Positions 34,936-44,040 are shown, counted from the stretch's first letter. The stretch is DNA of 64,000 bases from an uncultured Bifidobacterium sp. (GCF_949292005.1 NZ_CASEXV010000029.1:14751-78750); one strand, 5' to 3'. Notes: a model not told the origin generated them from the sequence alone. Translations and numbers: made by a program.

Positions 34936-35562
34936 CATATCCCGTGGCTCTTTCAACGTCCTTTGTCGCGGCAGTCTCTGGCCAGACGCCGACGTCTACG
35001 CGCCATCCGTCGCGCCCTGTCTGCGGTCGGGGTGCCGTTGCTCCTCATCGGGCTCGCAACCGCATTGGTCGATGGCACCACAACGACTGTGATCGTTGCC
35101 GCAAGGGCCATATCCGCGGGGAGAGTGCTGTCGGAGAAGGACCTTGACGCCCGGAGCGTACCGAAGAACAGCTCTTTGGGAGGGGTGTTCTCTGACGCTG
35201 GCGCGCTCGTCAATCGTGTCATCACCGTGGATGCGAACCCCGGCGATGTCCTCTCCCGCTCGATGATCACGTCGGCCGCCGCGCCCTCCCACTATTCGAC
35301 GATTGAGGTGCCGGTCATCGGCGAGCCCCAGGGGAACCCCATAGGGCGCCACGTCTCGCTGGCCACGGACGGCGAATGCGACGGATCGGAGCGAACGACG
35401 GACGGACTCTGCGTCATCAGCTCCGACTCCGTCATCCTTTCGGCTCCGCGAGATGTGAATGGGACGACGACGCTGTCATGCGCCATGTCCGGCTCGGACG
35501 CGTTACGCGTCTCGCGCGCAGTCCGCGAGTCCCCACTCGTCATCGTTATGAGCGCCGATTGA
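34921..35562 (+). CDS. SAF-domain protein (CpaB/RcpC-like)
   Basis: 213 residues from the first ATG. A basic N-terminus (RQSLARRRRLRAIRRALS) precedes a single membrane helix (about 36-52, VGVPLLLIGLATALV) and an extracytoplasmic part with a SAF-like domain at about 57-118 (VIVAARAISAGRVLSEKDLD, NRVITVDANPGDVLSRSMIT). SAF domains of this type occur in CpaB of Flp/Tad pilus systems, but no other pilus gene is in the window. The first ATG is inside the terminator arm and lacks an RBS, so the true start could be GTG 34924 or TTG 34963. The end overlaps the convergent small gene by 17 bases. Confidence 0.72.
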   Translation: MVTFFHIPWLFQRPLSRQSLARRRRLRAIRRALSAVGVPLLLIGLATALVDGTTTTVIVAARAISAGRVLSEKDLDARSVPKNSSLGGVFSDAGALVNRVITVDANPGDVLSRSMITSAAAPSHYSTIEVPVIGEPQGNPIGRHVSLATDGECDGSERTTDGLCVISSDSVILSAPRDVNGTTTLSCAMSGSDALRVSRAVRESPLVIVMSAD

Positions 35563-35782
35563 ACACCGCCCAGTGCGGGGGGAGCTCCCGGAGTATCCGC
35601 TCGTCATCGTCCCGGTTGACGGATTCCTTGGTGATGGCGCGTCCATCATCGTCGATACCGCGACGGCTCCACGAACGATCGTCCCCATCACCTGTCTCCG
35701 TGCCGACGCGCACCACGCGGCCATGACCGCCCCGCGGGGTGCGGCGCGTGGAATCGTAGGAGTCCCGTCCGGCTTGGACCAT
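35546..35782 (-). CDS. Small charged protein coupled to the pseudo-helicase
   Basis: 78 residues (MVQAGRDSYDSTRRTPRGG...), hydrophilic and rich in Arg, Asp and Gly; C-terminus DDERILRELPPHWAVFNRRS looks like a short folded element. The ATG overlaps the stop of the 1209-aa gene (TGATG), indicating translational coupling, and codon use matches the real genes around it. No family recognised. It could act as a partner of the large protein. Confidence 0.55.
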   Translation of the reverse strand: MVQAGRDSYDSTRRTPRGGHGRVVRVGTETGDGDDRSWSRRGIDDDGRAITKESVNRDDDERILRELPPHWAVFNRRS

Positions 35783-38700
35783 CAGTGTCCCGCCGTTCCG
35801 CCGCGGCCGGAGACCTCACCCAAACGGGTGATGATGCGCTCCACCTCCTTGTCCGGATTCACAAACGCCGCGACGCTCCAGACAGTGAGAACGGACCATC
35901 CAAGGGACTCCAGCTCACGGGCGATGGCCCTATGCCGGACACGCGTCGATTGCACGCCCATGAACACGGCATCGTCGGTCATGATGGCGACGGTATACGG
36001 GCGCCCCGGAAGTCCCACAACCAGCGGTATCCTCGCCCCGCCCGCAGACCCGTAGTCGACGGCGGCGGCCACTCCACGCGATGTCAGTCGCGCCGCGAGA
36101 TCCTCCAACAGGACATCCCCTCCGCCCGCGCGGGCGGAGGACTCGTCCTCGGCCTCCCCATCGCGCAACGTCTCGCCCCACTGCAAAAGCCTTTTGAGCA
36201 GCCGCGGCCCCGGCTGATGAAGCCGGCTGTCGTCAAGGTCCTCGGACCCGAAGGCCGCCGTGATGTCGACGTTCCGCCGTCCCAGCGCGCACGCGTCGAG
36301 AAGGAGACGGTCGCCATGCTCCCCCTCCAGACTGCCGAATTGCTGCAGCAACCGTCCATGCGCCGTTTTCGCATAGCACAGCGACACGATGACATCGACG
36401 CCAACCGCTCCGCAGACCTCCGATATGTCCACGATCCGCACATGCCGAAGAAAGCGTGTGCGCGCCTTGTCACGGACGGCCACCGACTTGAGCTCGGCCC
36501 CAAGCCTGTCCCTGAACGCCTTCGTCAGGGCAACGACGGTGAGTATGTAATCTGCGGGGACAACGGTGAAGGATTTGGACCGCTCAAGAATGAGATGGAC
36601 CACCTCATCGATCTCCGGTTGGCTGCTTTCCACAAGTCCGGTCGACATGACGGGGGCACCTGTGGCCTCGACGCGATGAAGCCTCACCTTGCCACGGTAC
36701 GGCCCGCACACGGGATCCTGCCGCAGCTCGCCATAACCGTTCTCCTCGAGGAACCGCGCCAGACGAGGATCCCTGCATGTCCCGGCGGGCGGGCATTTGA
36801 CACTCGGAAGCATTGATACCAGCGACGCCACGGCGGGAGACGTGACGGTGGCCGCATGGGCGATCACGACCACCTGACGAGCACGGGCGAGAACGGACAG
36901 CAGCTCAAGCGATGGCATATGCGCGCCCGAATCAACTATCGCCAGATCGGCCATGGGCTCCATAGACGTCGAAGCAACCACGGAGGCCGCGGTTCCCACG
37001 ACAACAGGCTTGGCTGCCGCGACGATCTGCGGATACCGTGACCTGAATGCGGAGAACGGGACATGGCTCCCACCGGCGAGAAGCGTATGAAGCTGGTTGG
37101 ACTCCTTGGCGTGGGCAAACAGGAGATCGCACAAACGGCGCACGGACTCCTGGCGCACCATCGGCCCTATCGCACGGATATGATCGGCATCCACCTGCGA
37201 GAACCGTTCTGCCGCCGACCGCATCGCCATGCCATCCTGATTGGATATGATCGCCGAGGAATGCACGATGTCCTCGAAAACGGTCGTCCACCACGCCAGG
37301 CGAAGCTCGCCGTCCACGTCCCGTGGGTCGACCCGGCGCTCGCGGAAATCGGAGACAAGCGCCGACAGCCCCGCTTGGGAGAACTCCCTTTCCAGAACCC
37401 ATCGTCCCGGAAGCGTATCCAAGGCATGCTGGTCTGCATGGAGGGATTTAAGCCTGTCCTCCAAATCGACGAACGACAGGCCACCGAGGTCCCCACCGGC
37501 CATCGTCGTTCCAAGAACGGACCCCAACGATGTCAAACCACTGGCAAGCCCATCCGCCTGAGTGACGATGTCGTCGAGCTTCCCCGGAAGGACCGGCCAA
37601 CCACCGTGGGGAACAAGCTCACGCCACTGCTTGGCCTGCTTGGCGACGACGATCAGCGCCTTGTGCAGGCTTTCGATCTGGGCGCCCGCGCGCAGAAGGC
37701 CTCTGGCCTCCTTCGTCCGGCGCCTGCGCTCCCAGAACCCCATCGTGGTCCCTTCGGCCTTGCGCTCCTCCTTCGGCTTCGTCGCCTCGATCATGGCCGT
37801 TATGTCACGTTCGAATATCTGCGGCTGGAAAACGTTCAGCACCAGACGAAGGTTCCGAAGAACCGCCACCTGCGCCTCCCACTCGTCAGCCGTCTGTGGA
37901 ATCGGGAAACCACATGCCTGAACGGTGGACGCGATATGGGCACGAGTCGCCGGGAGCGTGTTTCTCAGAAGATCGTCGATCCTGCGGTACACCGACACCG
38001 CCTGCTCCTCGGATTCGATCGATGCGCCGAACCACGGGGTATCCTGCGGACCCACACGGTACTCTCCCAACTCCCCCGCACGCCTCAGTTTGTCCGACCA
38101 TTCATCGATATGACCGGACAACGCCGCCGCGCAGTCCGGCGACAACCTCACCCGGGTGCTGGGATGCGTGGGCAACGCGGCGATGGCCGCAAGATGCTCC
38201 ATGGTCTCATACGCCGACACACCCCATCTGTTCGACGTCCCATGCAGATCGCCAAGATACCGGGTCAACCGGGACCTGACTCCCACCAACTCATCGGCCA
38301 GACGGTTGAAATCCGAAGTCGCAGCACCCTCTTGGAAACCGACCGCGGCGATAAGCTGCTGGTCCACATCCTTAGCGGGATTATCGTCGGCAAGATCCAA
38401 AATCAGCGCGCCAAGATCAAGCCGCTCCATAACCTTACGGAATCGACGCCGCTGCTCGGTCACGCCGGACACATACAGGACGGTCCTCCCCTCGGCTACG
38501 CAGCGCGAGGCTATGGCCGCGGACTGCAGCGCCGTGTCGGACCCATCGGCGGCGTCGATGAGCAACGATCGCCCCGAGGCCGCGACGTCGGCCGCGTATC
38601 TGATCACGTTGTCGACATCACCAGCCGCGAACTCACCGTGCGGATCGGCGTCAAAAGGACTGTACTCGGGCATCGTCTCGCCCTTGAGCGCGGTCATCGC

Positions 38701-39411
38701 GTCCACGTCGCCGGACAACGCGTCGAGAACGGTGTTCCCCGTTCCGCCGGATGCCATCCGATCGATCATCCGACGGCTCTCCAGTAGATACAGCGCGGAC
38801 GCCTCCATGAAACATCCGAGAATGATATGACGCTCGATGTCGAAATCCGCAATCGTCGAACCGACCGCATCGACTATGGCGTCAAATAGCGCGGACGTCT
38901 GTGGTCCGTTCTTTCCATACTGCGCCACGTCAAGAAGCTCGTCCTCGTGGAGCTGGACATCCTCCTGCCGCATCAGGGACACAAAGGAATGGTTCAGTGC
39001 GGCCGGGCCGACCATCGAGATCACGGCGTCCGTGCAATCACCGTCGGCCTGCCGTGTGACATCGATGGGATACAGGAGGACCGGAACCGATCTGCCCTTC
39101 CATGACGCCAGGCCGACGACCAATGAGACCTGGGAGATTCCACCCGCACGATCCTTCGCCGCGCGATCGTCAAGAACCCTCTCAAGCCTGCGTCCGGCGG
39201 CGCGAAGCGTTCCCGGATCGCGGAACAACGATGTCAACGGGGCGCGTCCCGATGCGAACAACTGGGCGATTCCCGATGGATGGCCGTGTGTGATGTCAAG
39301 CCGTGCGGGAAGCTTCGCGATGTCATCTAACGGGGATGGGCCAAGGCCCTCCTGATATTCGGACCTCCACCTGCGGATGCCCTCGAGTGACGTGCGTTGC
39401 ACTGCGCTCAT
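35782..39411 (-). CDS. Degenerate SF1 helicase-nuclease fusion (pseudoenzyme)
   Basis: 1209 residues. The order matches large SF1 (DUF4011-type) helicases carrying an MTES_1575-like endonuclease domain at the C-terminus, but catalytic sites are gone. Walker A, normally GPPGTGKS, is AADGSDTA (about 287-294). Walker B DEAS is DSGA (about 827-830) in ADLAIVDSGAHMPSL. The motif VI region (NVAITRAR type) is LLDACALGRRN (about 1037-1047). In the nuclease domain (about 1100-1200) IDLA is IPLV and the ECDG motif is MTDD, while the structural LGWSVLTVWS remains. The middle (400-770) is alpha-helical and Arg/Glu-rich. Intact frame, normal codon use. FHA gene lies 7 bases upstream. The function is unknown; binding or scaffolding is inference. 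Confidence 0.8.
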   Translation of the reverse strand: MSAVQRTSLEGIRRWRSEYQEGLGPSPLDDIAKLPARLDITHGHPSGIAQLFASGRAPLTSLFRDPGTLRAAGRRLERVLDDRAAKDRAGGISQVSLVVGLASWKGRSVPVLLYPIDVTRQADGDCTDAVISMVGPAALNHSFVSLMRQEDVQLHEDELLDVAQYGKNGPQTSALFDAIVDAVGSTIADFDIERHIILGCFMEASALYLLESRRMIDRMASGGTGNTVLDALSGDVDAMTALKGETMPEYSPFDADPHGEFAAGDVDNVIRYAADVAASGRSLLIDAADGSDTALQSAAIASRCVAEGRTVLYVSGVTEQRRRFRKVMERLDLGALILDLADDNPAKDVDQQLIAAVGFQEGAATSDFNRLADELVGVRSRLTRYLGDLHGTSNRWGVSAYETMEHLAAIAALPTHPSTRVRLSPDCAAALSGHIDEWSDKLRRAGELGEYRVGPQDTPWFGASIESEEQAVSVYRRIDDLLRNTLPATRAHIASTVQACGFPIPQTADEWEAQVAVLRNLRLVLNVFQPQIFERDITAMIEATKPKEERKAEGTTMGFWERRRRTKEARGLLRAGAQIESLHKALIVVAKQAKQWRELVPHGGWPVLPGKLDDIVTQADGLASGLTSLGSVLGTTMAGGDLGGLSFVDLEDRLKSLHADQHALDTLPGRWVLEREFSQAGLSALVSDFRERRVDPRDVDGELRLAWWTTVFEDIVHSSAIISNQDGMAMRSAAERFSQVDADHIRAIGPMVRQESVRRLCDLLFAHAKESNQLHTLLAGGSHVPFSAFRSRYPQIVAAAKPVVVGTAASVVASTSMEPMADLAIVDSGAHMPSLELLSVLARARQVVVIAHAATVTSPAVASLVSMLPSVKCPPAGTCRDPRLARFLEENGYGELRQDPVCGPYRGKVRLHRVEATGAPVMSTGLVESSQPEIDEVVHLILERSKSFTVVPADYILTVVALTKAFRDRLGAELKSVAVRDKARTRFLRHVRIVDISEVCGAVGVDVIVSLCYAKTAHGRLLQQFGSLEGEHGDRLLLDACALGRRNVDITAAFGSEDLDDSRLHQPGPRLLKRLLQWGETLRDGEAEDESSARAGGGDVLLEDLAARLTSRGVAAAVDYGSAGGARIPLVVGLPGRPYTVAIMTDDAVFMGVQSTRVRHRAIARELESLGWSVLTVWSVAAFVNPDKEVERIITRLGEVSGRGGTAGH

Positions 39412-39418
39412 GTCAGAC

Positions 39419-40807
39419 TCACTTCCCTATCGTTTTGCGGTATTCACGATACCCGGCGTTCCGTTCCAGAGCCTCGTCGATGTCCTTGTCCCCCTGCGCC
39501 GCCAACCAGGCGTAGAGATCGTCGTAGAGTCCCGGATTCATGGCGAGGAACCTAAGGAGCTCGGTATGGCGCGCCATAGCAAACTGCTCCGTGTAGTCTC
39601 CCGAGGTCCGGGCCTGCTCGGACGTGAAGCCGCCGACCTCGACCTGGGGGCTCCTATCGGCGAATGAACCGGAGCTCACACGATGGAAGACCGAACCCGG
39701 CTCGAAAACGGAACCACGAACACTCTGGCTACCGGCAGGGAAAACGGTCGCCCCATTCTGGACCGGCATGGCCGTTTCCTCGTCGACCGTGTGTCGGCGT
39801 CCTGAAGAACCGTCAGGATCCATTCCGTCGGAGTCAGTGGACAGCGGCGACGACCCGGCCGTGCCAGCGGCCGCCTTCGCACCATCATCCGCGTTCGCAC
39901 CATCATCCGTCGAGGTATCTTTCGCCAATGGGTCAGACGAGGGTGGAACAACCGTATGGTCCTTGTCTCGGGCGACGCGCGCCGTGGGAATCAAAAGCGA
40001 AGATTCCGCGGTGCTCACGGGCGAATCGGAATCCCCCTTCCCGGACCCATCCATATCCGGCTGACCGGAACCGTCCACGCCAGCCGCCCGGACAGCGTCA
40101 TCCCCCACTACAGTGCCACTCTCCAAGGCCTGGTCATCCACGACATCCCCAGCAACATCCTCCGGGGAAACCAGCTTCTCCGTACTGGGTGCTGTCACCG
40201 GCATCGACGCATCGGAAACCTCATCCTGTGCCTGCTGGCGCATCTGCTGATCCGGTGTCTGCTGATCCGGCGCCTGCCGATCTCCGGGTTGAGCGTGGAA
40301 CACGATCGTGGGTTCACCGACGCGGACATCAAGGATGTCCCCGACGGAAAGTCCGGTCAGGTCGCGCTCCGGTTTCTCCGACTCTGTCCGCGCATATCTG
40401 AAAAGATCCTTGACCTCATCGCCGTCCTGCTCATCCGACTCGGTCTCGATGCGTGTGAGCTCTATCGGCACGTCTCCGAACTGCATGCGCATAGACGATG
40501 TCGGAAGGAGGAAGTCCGCGCCCGGCTGAATTCTCATCAGTCCGCCATCGGCACGCAGGACGTAGCTGCCATTGGTGGAGTTCAGATCACGCACGGTGGC
40601 CATTCCCGATTCGTCGACGGACAAAGTCGCGTGACGCTTCGACATGGACTTGGTTGCATCGGATATCTCCACACGCGCCATCCCTGAATCTGCGATGGGT
40701 CGAATCGGTCGACGCCCTATCTCAACGGATTGCCCCTGCTCCACGCGCGCGCATTCGACCCCATTCGCCGTGACGACCCACTGCTTGGTGATCCGTTTCA
40801 GCGTCAT
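39419..40807 (-). CDS. FHA-domain protein
   Basis: 462 residues. The N-terminal FHA domain (about 25-95) binds phospho-Thr peptides: IGRR at the start, SKRHATL and DLNSTNGSYVL carry the key Arg/Ser/His and Asn residues. A long acidic low-complexity linker follows (about 140-385, rich in Asp, Ser, Pro, Thr). A folded C-terminal part (HTELLRFLAMNPGLYDDLYA, DIDEALERNAGYREYRK) resembles a variant leucine-rich-repeat domain. ATG at 40805-40807 with AAGGAG upstream. It is the first gene of a unit with the pseudo-helicase, which suggests kinase-signal-dependent recruitment; no kinase is in the window. Confidence 0.88.
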   Translation of the reverse strand: MTLKRITKQWVVTANGVECARVEQGQSVEIGRRPIRPIADSGMARVEISDATKSMSKRHATLSVDESGMATVRDLNSTNGSYVLRADGGLMRIQPGADFLLPTSSMRMQFGDVPIELTRIETESDEQDGDEVKDLFRYARTESEKPERDLTGLSVGDILDVRVGEPTIVFHAQPGDRQAPDQQTPDQQMRQQAQDEVSDASMPVTAPSTEKLVSPEDVAGDVVDDQALESGTVVGDDAVRAAGVDGSGQPDMDGSGKGDSDSPVSTAESSLLIPTARVARDKDHTVVPPSSDPLAKDTSTDDGANADDGAKAAAGTAGSSPLSTDSDGMDPDGSSGRRHTVDEETAMPVQNGATVFPAGSQSVRGSVFEPGSVFHRVSSGSFADRSPQVEVGGFTSEQARTSGDYTEQFAMARHTELLRFLAMNPGLYDDLYAWLAAQGDKDIDEALERNAGYREYRKTIGK

Positions 40808-41003
40808 TACTGATCTCCTTCCATCCGCATCCACCATGCTTGGGGGTTCTACGACAAAACCTCACACCATTATCCAGTATCACGCTGATATGCCCGTGCA
40901 TACGGTATCCGAGGCGTTTCCCCCAGATTCCCCACCAAGACGACACGCCGGGGGTGACCTCCGTGAGGCAACGGCCAACGCGGCCATCCTATCGCGAAAA
41001 CAT

Positions 41004-41037
41004 CTTCCCCCGCCGGGATCGCTCCACGACGGGGGAA
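41004..41037 (-). terminator. Terminator of rplJL
   Basis: TTCCCCCGTCG / CGGCGGGGGAA (one wobble) with a 12-base loop, followed by GATGTTTTCG on the minus strand; it starts about 33 bases after the rplL stop. Confidence 0.6.
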
Positions 41038-41069
41038 GAAACAACGCGGTCAGACCGACCACATCGCGC

Positions 41070-41450
41070 TCACTTGAGCTCGACGGTGGCTCCGGCCTCC
41101 TCAAGCTGGGACTTCGCCTTCTCGGCGTCCTCCTTCTTGGCCTTCTCGAGAACTGGCTTCGGAGCCTCGTCCACGAGCTTCTTGGCATCGGCGAGACCCA
41201 GCGAGGTAATCGCCTTGACGGCCTTGATGACCTGGATCTTCTTGTCTCCGACGGCGGTGAGGACGACATCGAACTCCGTCTTCTCCTCCTCCTCGGCGGC
41301 CGCGGCGGCCGGAGCGGCGGCGACGGCGGCGACCGGAGCGGCGGCCTCGACGTCGAACTCCTCCTCAAACGCCTTGACGAACTCAGAGAGCTCGACGAGG
41401 GTCATGTCCTTGAACGCATCAAGCAGCTCGTCCTTGGAAAGCTTTGCCAT
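41070..41450 (-). CDS. rplL: 50S ribosomal protein L7/L12
   Basis: 126 residues. N-terminal dimer domain (MAKLSKDELLDAFKDMTLVE), an Ala-rich hinge (about 35-58) and the C-terminal factor-binding domain (KTEFDVVLTAVGDKKIQVIK, ALGLADAKKLVDEAPKPV-like stretch). It recruits translation GTPases on the ribosomal stalk. The ATG at 41448-41450 is supported by AAAGGAAG upstream. Cotranscribed with rplJ. Confidence 0.97.
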   Translation of the reverse strand: MAKLSKDELLDAFKDMTLVELSEFVKAFEEEFDVEAAAPVAAVAAAPAAAAAEEEEKTEFDVVLTAVGDKKIQVIKAVKAITSLGLADAKKLVDEAPKPVLEKAKKEDAEKAKSQLEEAGATVELK

Positions 41451-41555
41451 GATGGCTTCCTTTCGGTTGTGGCGGAGGATGTCCTTCATCCCTCCACCGT
41501 TGTCTTATGGTGTTTCCGATGATTCCTCACACGATCCGACCTAAGTCGAACCGTC

Positions 41556-42077
41556 TCAGGCGGCCTTCTCCTGCTTCTCGCGCAGGGCGTCGATCGTGCG
41601 CACGGCCTTGGTGGGCAGAGCGACGAACAGGAACGCGGCCTTGGCCATTGTGCCCTTGAGCGCGCCAGCCATCTTGGAGAGCAGAACCTCGCGGGATTCG
41701 AGGTCCGCGAGCTTCATGAAGCCTTCTGCGTCGTAGACGGTACCATCGGCGTACCCGCCCTTGACGATGAGGGTTTTGTTGATCTTGGCGAAGTCGCGCA
41801 GAGTCTTTGCAGCCTCCACGAAATCACCCTTGACGAACGCGATGGCCACGGGGCCTTTGAGGGTCCCGTCGAGCCCCTCAATACCGGCCTCCTTGGCCGC
41901 AATGCGCGCCAGAGTGTTCTTCGCCACGGAATAGGAAGTATCGCGGCCTAGCTTTTCCCGAAGATCGGAGATCTGGGGAACGGTAAGCCCGCGGTACTCG
42001 GTGAGGTAGACCGCGTCGGCGTTACGGAAACGTTCCGTAAGCTCGGCGATCGCCGCTGCCTTGTCGGGCCTTTTCAT
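41556..42077 (-). CDS. rplJ: 50S ribosomal protein L10
   Basis: 173 residues; anchors L7/L12 dimers to the stalk. Conserved core AVYLTEYRGLTVPQISDLREKL and VAKNTLARIAAKEAG, then the C-terminal helix carrying L12 sites. The ATG at 42075-42077 has GGAAGGAAC upstream. A terminator-like hairpin lies 58 bases before the start, so expression is probably set by leader attenuation, as L10-L12 complexes autoregulate this operon in other bacteria. Confidence 0.97.
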   Translation of the reverse strand: MKRPDKAAAIAELTERFRNADAVYLTEYRGLTVPQISDLREKLGRDTSYSVAKNTLARIAAKEAGIEGLDGTLKGPVAIAFVKGDFVEAAKTLRDFAKINKTLIVKGGYADGTVYDAEGFMKLADLESREVLLSKMAGALKGTMAKAAFLFVALPTKAVRTIDALREKQEKAA

Positions 42078-42134
42078 GGCGTTCCTTCCTTGAACGACCA
42101 TTGGACGAACCCGTTTTCCCGGAACATGGGCAAC

Positions 42135-42160
42135 AAAAAAGCCCTGCCCGCCGGCAGAGC
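42135..42160 (-). terminator. Attenuator-like terminator in the rplJ leader
   Basis: On the minus strand GCTCTGCC / GGCAGGGC with a GGCG loop, followed by TTTTTTG; only 58 bases upstream of the rplJ start. Its shape is a full intrinsic terminator, so RNA must read through it to express rplJL. Confidence 0.7.
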
Positions 42161-42487
42161 CACATGACGCGCGACATACCACGCATCCTTACTGCTCAAC
42201 CTGCGATGGCCCGGATAAACGGCTTCACGAATCTGACGATTCAAACCAACGGTCTTTGGTTACAACTCATCTACGATAACATGCTGGAACCCGATGTCCC
42301 AACGGCGTGTCTCCACGAAACATCGCACCCTCCGCCCCACAAAGGACGAATCGGGGTCCCCCCGGCAGACCCTGGGCACCCCGACGACTGCGGCATGGGA
42401 GCAAGAAGCTCAACACGACGCCCCGGACGACGGATGGCGCGACGATCCTTCGCCCGTCACCCGTCGCATCCGATGCTCTGCCCCCGC
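42161..42487 (-). promoter_or_regulatory. rplJL leader and promoter region
   Basis: No gene on either strand that I can support. Part of it (42230-42290) is AT-richer and probably carries the rplJL promoter, but no convincing -35/-10 pair was found. A small dyad GAATC-TGAC-GATTC lies at about 42228-42241. The 3' end of the purine permease gene adjoins at 42488. Confidence 0.4.
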
Positions 42488-43885
42488 TTAGGCGAGATAC
42501 GCCTGCATGATGAAGTCGAGGATGAACAGTCCGGCGACGACCCACACGACGGGATGGACCTTGTTGGCCTTCTTCTTGCAGGTCATGACGACGCAGTACA
42601 TGATGAATCCGCCGGCGATGCCATAGGAGATCGAGTACGAGAACGACATGAACACGGCGGCGAAGAACGCCGGGATGGCCTCGGTGATGTCATCCCACGC
42701 AATCTCCTTGAGGCTGGCGGCCATCATGCATCCGACAAGAACCAGAACACCGGCCGTGGCGGCCGAGGGAATGGCCGATATGACCGGGGAGAGGACGATG
42801 GACACCGCGAAGCAGATAGAGACGACCACGGAGGTCAGTCCGGTGCGTCCGCCGGCGCCGATGCCCGCGGCGGACTCAACGTACGTCGTGGTGTTCGATG
42901 TTCCGAAGATCGAGCCGATGGAGGTGGCGATGGAGTCGGCGAAAAGTGCCTTGTCCATCTTGGAGCTGAATCCGTGGCCGTTCTCCAAGGCCTTCTCGTC
43001 CTCCTCCGAGAAGATTCCGGTCCTGCGGCCGGTGCCGATGAAGGTGCCGATGGTGTCGAAGGTGTCCGACATCGAGAAGGCGAAAATCGTCACGAGAACG
43101 AGCGGAAGCCGGCTGACGTCCGAGAACAGCGCGGGGAATCCGGCGGATGTGAAAATCGCGCCGAAGGTCTGGGGAAACTGGGCGAAGGTGTCGCCGATGG
43201 AGATCGAGTTCGCCATGGTGGTGACACCGAAGGGGATTCCCACCAAGGTGGTGGCGACGATAGAGATGAGCAGCGCGCCTTTGACCTTAAGGACGGTGAG
43301 GATGATCGCCAGGAAAAGGCCGATGAGGAAGACCCACAGGACCTTGGTGTTCAGGGTCGCCAGACCAGGCGTGCCCGCGGTGGCCAAACCTTTGCCGGCC
43401 GACTTCGTGTCGCTGCTTGTGAAGGTGATGAGACCGACGTTCATCATCCCCACATAGGCCACGAACAGTCCGATGCCGCCGCCGATGGCGTGCTGGAGAA
43501 CCTCGGGGATGGCCTCGATGATCATCTTCCGGATCTCGGTCACGGTGATGATGATGTTGATGATGCCACACAGGAAGACCATGCACATGGCCTCCTGCCA
43601 GGTGAAGTTCAACCCGAAGCACACGGTGTAGGTGAAGAACGCGTTGAGGCCCATGCCCGCGGCCTGCGCGTAAGGGACGTTCGCGAAAAGACCCATCACC
43701 AGCGTCCCGATGATGGCGGCGATAATCGTGGCCAGGAACACGCCACCCCAGGGCATTCCCGTCTTGCTGAGGATCTGCGGATTGACGACGATGATGTACG
43801 ACATCGCGAAGAACGTCGTCAGGCCGGCGGCGATCTCCGTGGACACCGTGGTGCCGTTCTCTTTAAGATGGAAGTACTTCTCCAT
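42488..43885 (-). CDS. NCS2-family purine permease (AzgA/PbuG type)
   Basis: 465 residues, about 12-14 helices. Family motifs: TEIAAGLTTFFAMSYIIVVN, the AGMGLNAFFTYTV signature, FDTIGTFIGTGRRTGI and SYVESAAGIGAGGRTGLTS-like segment (TYVESAAGIGAGGRTGLTSV). These are typical of hypoxanthine/guanine/adenine symporters. The ATG at 43883-43885 (MEKYFHLKENGTTV) is the family start; GAAGAAGAGAGAG lies upstream. The 170-base gap to pstB shows no riboswitch that I can identify. Confidence 0.92.
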   Translation of the reverse strand: MEKYFHLKENGTTVSTEIAAGLTTFFAMSYIIVVNPQILSKTGMPWGGVFLATIIAAIIGTLVMGLFANVPYAQAAGMGLNAFFTYTVCFGLNFTWQEAMCMVFLCGIINIIITVTEIRKMIIEAIPEVLQHAIGGGIGLFVAYVGMMNVGLITFTSSDTKSAGKGLATAGTPGLATLNTKVLWVFLIGLFLAIILTVLKVKGALLISIVATTLVGIPFGVTTMANSISIGDTFAQFPQTFGAIFTSAGFPALFSDVSRLPLVLVTIFAFSMSDTFDTIGTFIGTGRRTGIFSEEDEKALENGHGFSSKMDKALFADSIATSIGSIFGTSNTTTYVESAAGIGAGGRTGLTSVVVSICFAVSIVLSPVISAIPSAATAGVLVLVGCMMAASLKEIAWDDITEAIPAFFAAVFMSFSYSISYGIAGGFIMYCVVMTCKKKANKVHPVVWVVAGLFILDFIMQAYLA

Positions 43886-44018
43886 GTACTCTCTCTTCTT
43901 CCTTGGTTTGCGGGCGATGTGATCGCGCCGAGGTTGCTGCGACTCGTCCGACACGTCCGGACAGGGCAGAGCCTACCACCAAGGGATGTCGGGACGACGT
44001 CATAACTCATCCCGTTCC

Positions 44019-44040
44019 GGAGCCGCGCGCGGGCGGCTCC
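44019..44040. terminator. Hairpin after pstB
   Basis: GGAGCCGC / GCGGCTCC with a 6-base loop, 16 bases past the pstB stop. Lacks a T-run. Confidence 0.45.

Noticed and set aside
37063..38787. 574-aa plus-strand ORF
   Set aside because: Antisense to the pseudo-helicase gene, no RBS or motif.
42101..44005. 634-aa plus-strand ORF
   Set aside because: Antisense to the purine permease; Gly/Asp/Arg/His-rich shadow.
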